Both the position numbers and the translations under genes were made by a program. From contig JBBYJL010000050.1 in assembly GCA_043196285.1 (NCBI GenBank), positions 1 to 9,390 of the forward strand: a stretch of 9,390 nucleotides of DNA. Direction: 5' to 3'. Source of the DNA: JAKAFX01 sp043196285 (lineage in GTDB: Archaea > Thermoplasmatota > Thermoplasmata > Thermoplasmatales > Thermoplasmataceae). Shown in pieces: positions 7,117 to 9,390 of the stretch (positions within the stretch are counted from its first letter, which is position 1; every line of letters begins with the position of its first letter). The notes under the pieces are model-generated. The model made no database searches. It worked only from the letters and a program-made list of their open reading frames with translations, and had not been told where the DNA came from.

Positions 7117-8070
7117 ATGTCTGGCACTGAGAACGCTATCCACGTTCATGATCTAAAGCATTCCTATGATGGAAAGAGATTTGTTGTGGATGATGTATCA
7201 TTTGATGTCCATAATGGCGAAATATATGGTCTGCTCGGAAGGAATGGAGCAGGAAAGACAACAACGATCAAGATACTCACTTCACTCATAAGAGCCACAT
7301 CTGGAAAGATTTCAGTGCTTGGAATGGATCCTGCAAAAGCAGGCAATAGATTGAGATCCAGGATAGGTGTAGTACTCCAGGACGATTCATTTGACTTCAC
7401 CACCGTGGAAAAAAGTTTTGACATTTATGGTTACATATGGAATGTGGAAAAAAGCGTCAGAGAGAGGAGGAAAGAGGAACTGATTGCCCTGTTTGAGCTT
7501 GACAGGGACAGAAAGAAGAGGATGTGGGATCTGTCTGGTGGCCAGAAGAGACGGGTTCAAGTTGCTAGGGAGTTCATCCACGACATGGACCTGCTGTTTC
7601 TTGACGAACCCACGGTTGGACTTGATCCACTCACGAGAAGGAACATTCTCGAAATGATAAAAGAAAGGACAAGAGACGGGTTGACTGTACTGTTTACAAC
7701 ACATAACCTGGAAGAGGCGGAATTCCTTTGCGACAGGGTTGCCATAATGAACACAGGAAAGATACTTGCGCAGGATACCATTTCAAGCCTTAAAAAGAGC
7801 TATTCCGGCCTCAAGACCATAGAGGTAACGTTTGAAGGGGATGCGTCAAAAGTTTTGGATGGCTTGGAGAATGCAAGTGTAGATCAGCCAAAGGTATCCG
7901 GGGAACCCTACAAAATTGTGACATCTGATCAGGAAGGATCCATCAAGCACCTGCTTGAGAAATCCCGTGTAAATGGAATTCCCATAAGCTGGCTCAACAT
8001 CCGATCTGTTACTCTTGAGGATGTTTTCCTCAAGACTATAAAGGAGGATCCCGGGATAGTGGCGCAATGA
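7117..8070 (+). CDS. ABC-2 type exporter, ATP-binding subunit
   Basis: This 317-residue cytosolic ATPase energises an ABC-2 exporter made with the permease encoded next. Motifs in order are Walker A GRNGAGKT (41-48), Q-loop Gln88 in VVLQDD, the signature LSGGQ (139-143), Walker B LLFLDEP (159-165) with catalytic Glu164, the D-loop GLD (168-170) and the switch His196. All are intact. The C-terminal extension of about 90 residues ends in SVTLEDVFLK, a hallmark of the DrrA/multidrug (DRA) subgroup of ABC ATPases, which mostly export hydrophobic compounds, lipids or drugs. The ATG at 7117 is supported by a TATA-like box 21-29 nt upstream. No close ribosome site is seen. The stop overlaps the permease start as ATGA. 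The substrate cannot be told from sequence. Confidence 0.94.
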   Translation: MSGTENAIHVHDLKHSYDGKRFVVDDVSFDVHNGEIYGLLGRNGAGKTTTIKILTSLIRATSGKISVLGMDPAKAGNRLRSRIGVVLQDDSFDFTTVEKSFDIYGYIWNVEKSVRERRKEELIALFELDRDRKKRMWDLSGGQKRRVQVAREFIHDMDLLFLDEPTVGLDPLTRRNILEMIKERTRDGLTVLFTTHNLEEAEFLCDRVAIMNTGKILAQDTISSLKKSYSGLKTIEVTFEGDASKVLDGLENASVDQPKVSGEPYKIVTSDQEGSIKHLLEKSRVNGIPISWLNIRSVTLEDVFLKTIKEDPGIVAQ

Positions 8071-8846
8071 TCAGTCTTTACAATTCCTTCAAGCTGATGA
8101 TCAGGAACATAAGGGTTAACATGGACCCTGGAACCCTGATATTCCTTCTTGCAATGCCATCGATGTATCTCATATTTATGGGATACATGTTCAATTCCAT
8201 CGTTTCTGGCATTAGCGTAGGTACATCAAGCGTTGATTACCGATCCTTTATCTCCCCTGGAATCGTTGCCTTTGAAACCCTTACTGCAGGAGCTGTGGCG
8301 GGAAGCCTGCTCTGGTCTGACAGACGCTATGGGATGTTTGAGCAGATACTTTCCCTTCCCTACACCAGGTCAGAATACCTTCTCGGCATAATCTTCACAA
8401 CCATCGTTTTCGCAGTTTTCGGGGCCGGCATAATGCTTGTCGTTTCCCTCCTTGTGGTGCATTTCCAGTACATCAGCATAACGGGCTGGCTGACAATATT
8501 TGGAAACGTGATTCTCGGATCGCTTTTCTGGGGACTGGTTCTTTTATCACTAGCTGCAGTTGTCAGATCCAACCAGATGTACAACAGTATCCAGATCATA
8601 ATACTGTTCTTCGCAAACTTCGCCAGCACCGTCTTCTATCCAATAACCAGTAGCACGCCTGTTTCCCTCAGGGATCTGTTTTACATCAATCCACTCACAT
8701 ACACCTCCAACGCAATCCGATCCGGTTATTACTCCACGATGACATCTGGTATTGTGATACAACAGGCTGTTCTGCTTGCAGAAACCGTGTTGATATTTAT
8801 TGTCGCGTTACTTGTCTACAGGAAGGTCCGCGTTGGAGTAGTGTGA
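8067..8846 (+). CDS. ABC-2 type exporter, permease subunit
   Basis: This 259-residue membrane protein is the DrrB-like partner of the preceding ATPase. About six hydrophobic helices are seen, roughly at residues 22-42, 63-83, 106-131, 140-166, 173-193 and 230-251. The amphipathic coupling segment DRRYGMFEQILSLPYTRSEY (85-104) matches the ABC-2 pattern in which a charged stretch precedes L..P..R. The stretch FASTVFYPI (185-193) and the NPLTYTSNAIR motif (208-218) before the last helix are also characteristic. The length is usual for the family. The ATG overlaps the upstream TGA by 4 nt, so translation is probably coupled and the subunits made in step. A perfect hairpin begins two bases after the stop. 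Confidence 0.92.
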   Translation: MISLYNSFKLMIRNIRVNMDPGTLIFLLAMPSMYLIFMGYMFNSIVSGISVGTSSVDYRSFISPGIVAFETLTAGAVAGSLLWSDRRYGMFEQILSLPYTRSEYLLGIIFTTIVFAVFGAGIMLVVSLLVVHFQYISITGWLTIFGNVILGSLFWGLVLLSLAAVVRSNQMYNSIQIIILFFANFASTVFYPITSSTPVSLRDLFYINPLTYTSNAIRSGYYSTMTSGIVIQQAVLLAETVLIFIVALLVYRKVRVGVV

Positions 8847-8847
8847 T

Positions 8848-8871
8848 CGCTTTCCAAGTTTTCGGAAAGCG
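8848..8871 (+). repeat. Perfect 8-bp inverted repeat after the permease stop
   Basis: CGCTTTCC and GGAAAGCG are separated by an 8-nt loop (8856-8863) that contains a T4. The next bases, CGCTTCCC at 8871-8878, are a near copy of the first arm, so two alternative pairings are possible. It may protect or define the 3' end of the exporter mRNA. No T-run follows the stem. Confidence 0.6.
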
Positions 8872-9167
8872 CTTCCCACTTCAAAGGTTGCCGACGGAAT
8901 CTCCATGGGCTTCGATTCCCCCGATCTGAAGATGCCCTGCCCTCGATGTTCAGCAATCTGACTTTACGGATGCAGGCACGCATGAAGCAATGTGATATAC
9001 AACCTCTTTCACTTCAGTCTGCCAGTAAATAACACGATATTCCGGGAATGTCAAGTTTTCCACTCGCCTCCGCCCACTATCCTGCGAAATGGGAATTTTT
9101 GCTCGCAAGTTAAAACAGATCATACGGACTGGTACATCTCTTTGATACATCAGAAAACGACTGGAGA

Positions 9168-9176
9168 TTATTAATA
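9168..9176 (+). promoter_or_regulatory. Possible TATA-like box in the right-end region
   Basis: TTATTAATA lies 22-30 nt before an ATG at 9198, the same geometry as the other likely leaderless starts in this window. The region is AT-rich, so chance is a real alternative. Confidence 0.3.
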
Positions 9177-9197
9177 GACCTATTCGACATTGCTCCT

Positions 9198-9308
9198 ATG
9201 GGCTTTGTCTTTCCAGTATATCTCCAGATCCCAAAGAATGGTTTACATGTTCTTCCTGATCAATGGGAGGTTATGAAATTTGTTAACCAAGTTAACAAAC
9301 CTCTTTAG
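9198..9308 (+). CDS. Possible 36-residue leaderless small ORF
   Basis: This short frame starts with ATG at 9198, 22-30 nt after a TATA-like box, and ends with TAG at 9306-9308. It encodes 36 residues, beginning MGFVFPVYLQIPKNG and ending VNQVNKPL. The middle part (LQIPKNGLHVLPDQWEVMKFV) loosely recalls the IPK...L...D.V pattern of SpoVT/AbrB-type DNA-binding hairpins, but it is too short and too weak a match to assign. The palindrome at 9279-9299 lies inside its 3' end and encodes the KFVNQVNK part. It may be a real small protein, a fragment of a decayed gene, or chance. Confidence 0.22.
   Translation: MGFVFPVYLQIPKNGLHVLPDQWEVMKFVNQVNKPL
9279..9299. repeat. Perfect 9+9 palindrome, operator-like
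   Basis: TTTGTTAAC and GTTAACAAA are perfect inverted copies around a 3-nt spacer (CAA). Size and symmetry are those of a site for a dimeric helix-turn-helix regulator. The site precedes an ATG at 9326 whose frame is open to the right edge of the window, and it covers the stop of a minus-strand frame coming from that edge. What it would control cannot be told here. Confidence 0.5.
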
Positions 9309-9390
9309 AAGTTATCATCTGTCTGATGCTTAAACTTCGTGGGTGCAACCCAACACCCTCTATCCCGTCCTCAAACGATTTCGGGATTGC

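Larger units (their letters stand above)
8847..9390. other. Region without a convincing gene
   Basis: In these 544 bp no frame gives a protein I can recognise. The longest candidates, 60-66 codons on opposite strands around 8950-9174, overlap each other and show no family motif or well-placed promoter. What can be seen is the hairpin at 8848-8871, a possible remnant of a transposon-encoded protein tail on the minus strand (about 8847-8964), a TATA-like box with a 36-codon ORF (9198-9308), a perfect palindrome (9279-9299), and a minus-strand frame entering from the right edge and stopping at 9292. I tested one TTCGATTC stretch near 8912 as a tRNA T-loop and the arms do not pair. Confidence 0.6.

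Noticed and set aside
8905..8930. tRNA-like T-arm around a TTCGATTC sequence
   Set aside because: The flanking bases do not form the five-pair T stem, and no acceptor, D or anticodon arm can be placed around it.
8950..9174. Overlapping ORFs of 66 codons (minus, 8950-9150) and 60 codons (plus, 8992-9174)
   Set aside because: They lie on opposite strands over the same bases, neither has a ribosome site or TATA box at the right distance, and neither resembles a known protein. At most one could be real.
9340..9352. Small hairpin TGGGT-gca-ACCCA
   Set aside because: A 5-bp stem with a 3-nt loop is too short to stand out, and no context supports a role.

Overview
The window reads as chromosomal DNA of an archaeon, most likely a member of the Thermoplasmatales or a close relative. 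The evidence is indirect. It contains archaeal-type cobamide genes, including the UPF0284/archaeal CobT family. Arg is mostly AGG/AGA and Ile is often ATA. Several genes have a TATA-like box about 25-28 nt upstream of the start codon and no ribosome binding site, the pattern of leaderless archaeal transcripts. GTG and TTG starts are used. No species can be named from the sequence alone.

Layout. Bases 2-1201 (+) hold the 3' part of an APC-superfamily amino acid permease cut by the left edge. It converges, with an 11-bp gap, on a four-gene minus-strand operon (5640 to 1213) that runs, in transcription order, CobD-like PLP enzyme, cobyric acid synthase CobQ/CbiP, cobinamide-phosphate synthase CbiB, and archaeal CobT. 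The genes are 4 nt apart, overlapping by 13 nt, and 3 nt apart. A 70-bp intergenic region with two back-to-back TATA-like boxes separates the operon from cobS on the plus strand (5711-6463). A family I inorganic pyrophosphatase follows (6511-7050). Next comes a two-gene ABC-2 exporter, with ATPase at 7117-8070 and permease at 8067-8846, whose stop and start codons overlap as ATGA. The last 544 bp (8847-9390) contain no convincing gene. They hold a perfect 8-bp hairpin just after the permease stop, a perfect 9+9 palindrome, one 36-codon ORF with a well-placed TATA box, and possible decayed coding sequence.

How the genes fit together. The five cob/cbi genes cover the late part of cobamide synthesis: side-chain amidation (CobQ/CbiP), making the aminopropanol phosphate linker (CobD), attaching it (CbiB), activating the lower-ligand base (CobT), and joining the two halves at the membrane (CobS). 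The corrin-ring genes, the adenosyltransferase, the guanylyltransferase and a phosphatase are not here and must lie elsewhere or be missing. The pyrophosphatase is a housekeeping enzyme that also removes the PPi released in the guanylylation step. The permease and ABC exporter have no visible link to cobamides.

I found no clearly new biological system. The items most worth a second look are the divergent cob promoter region and the non-coding right end.
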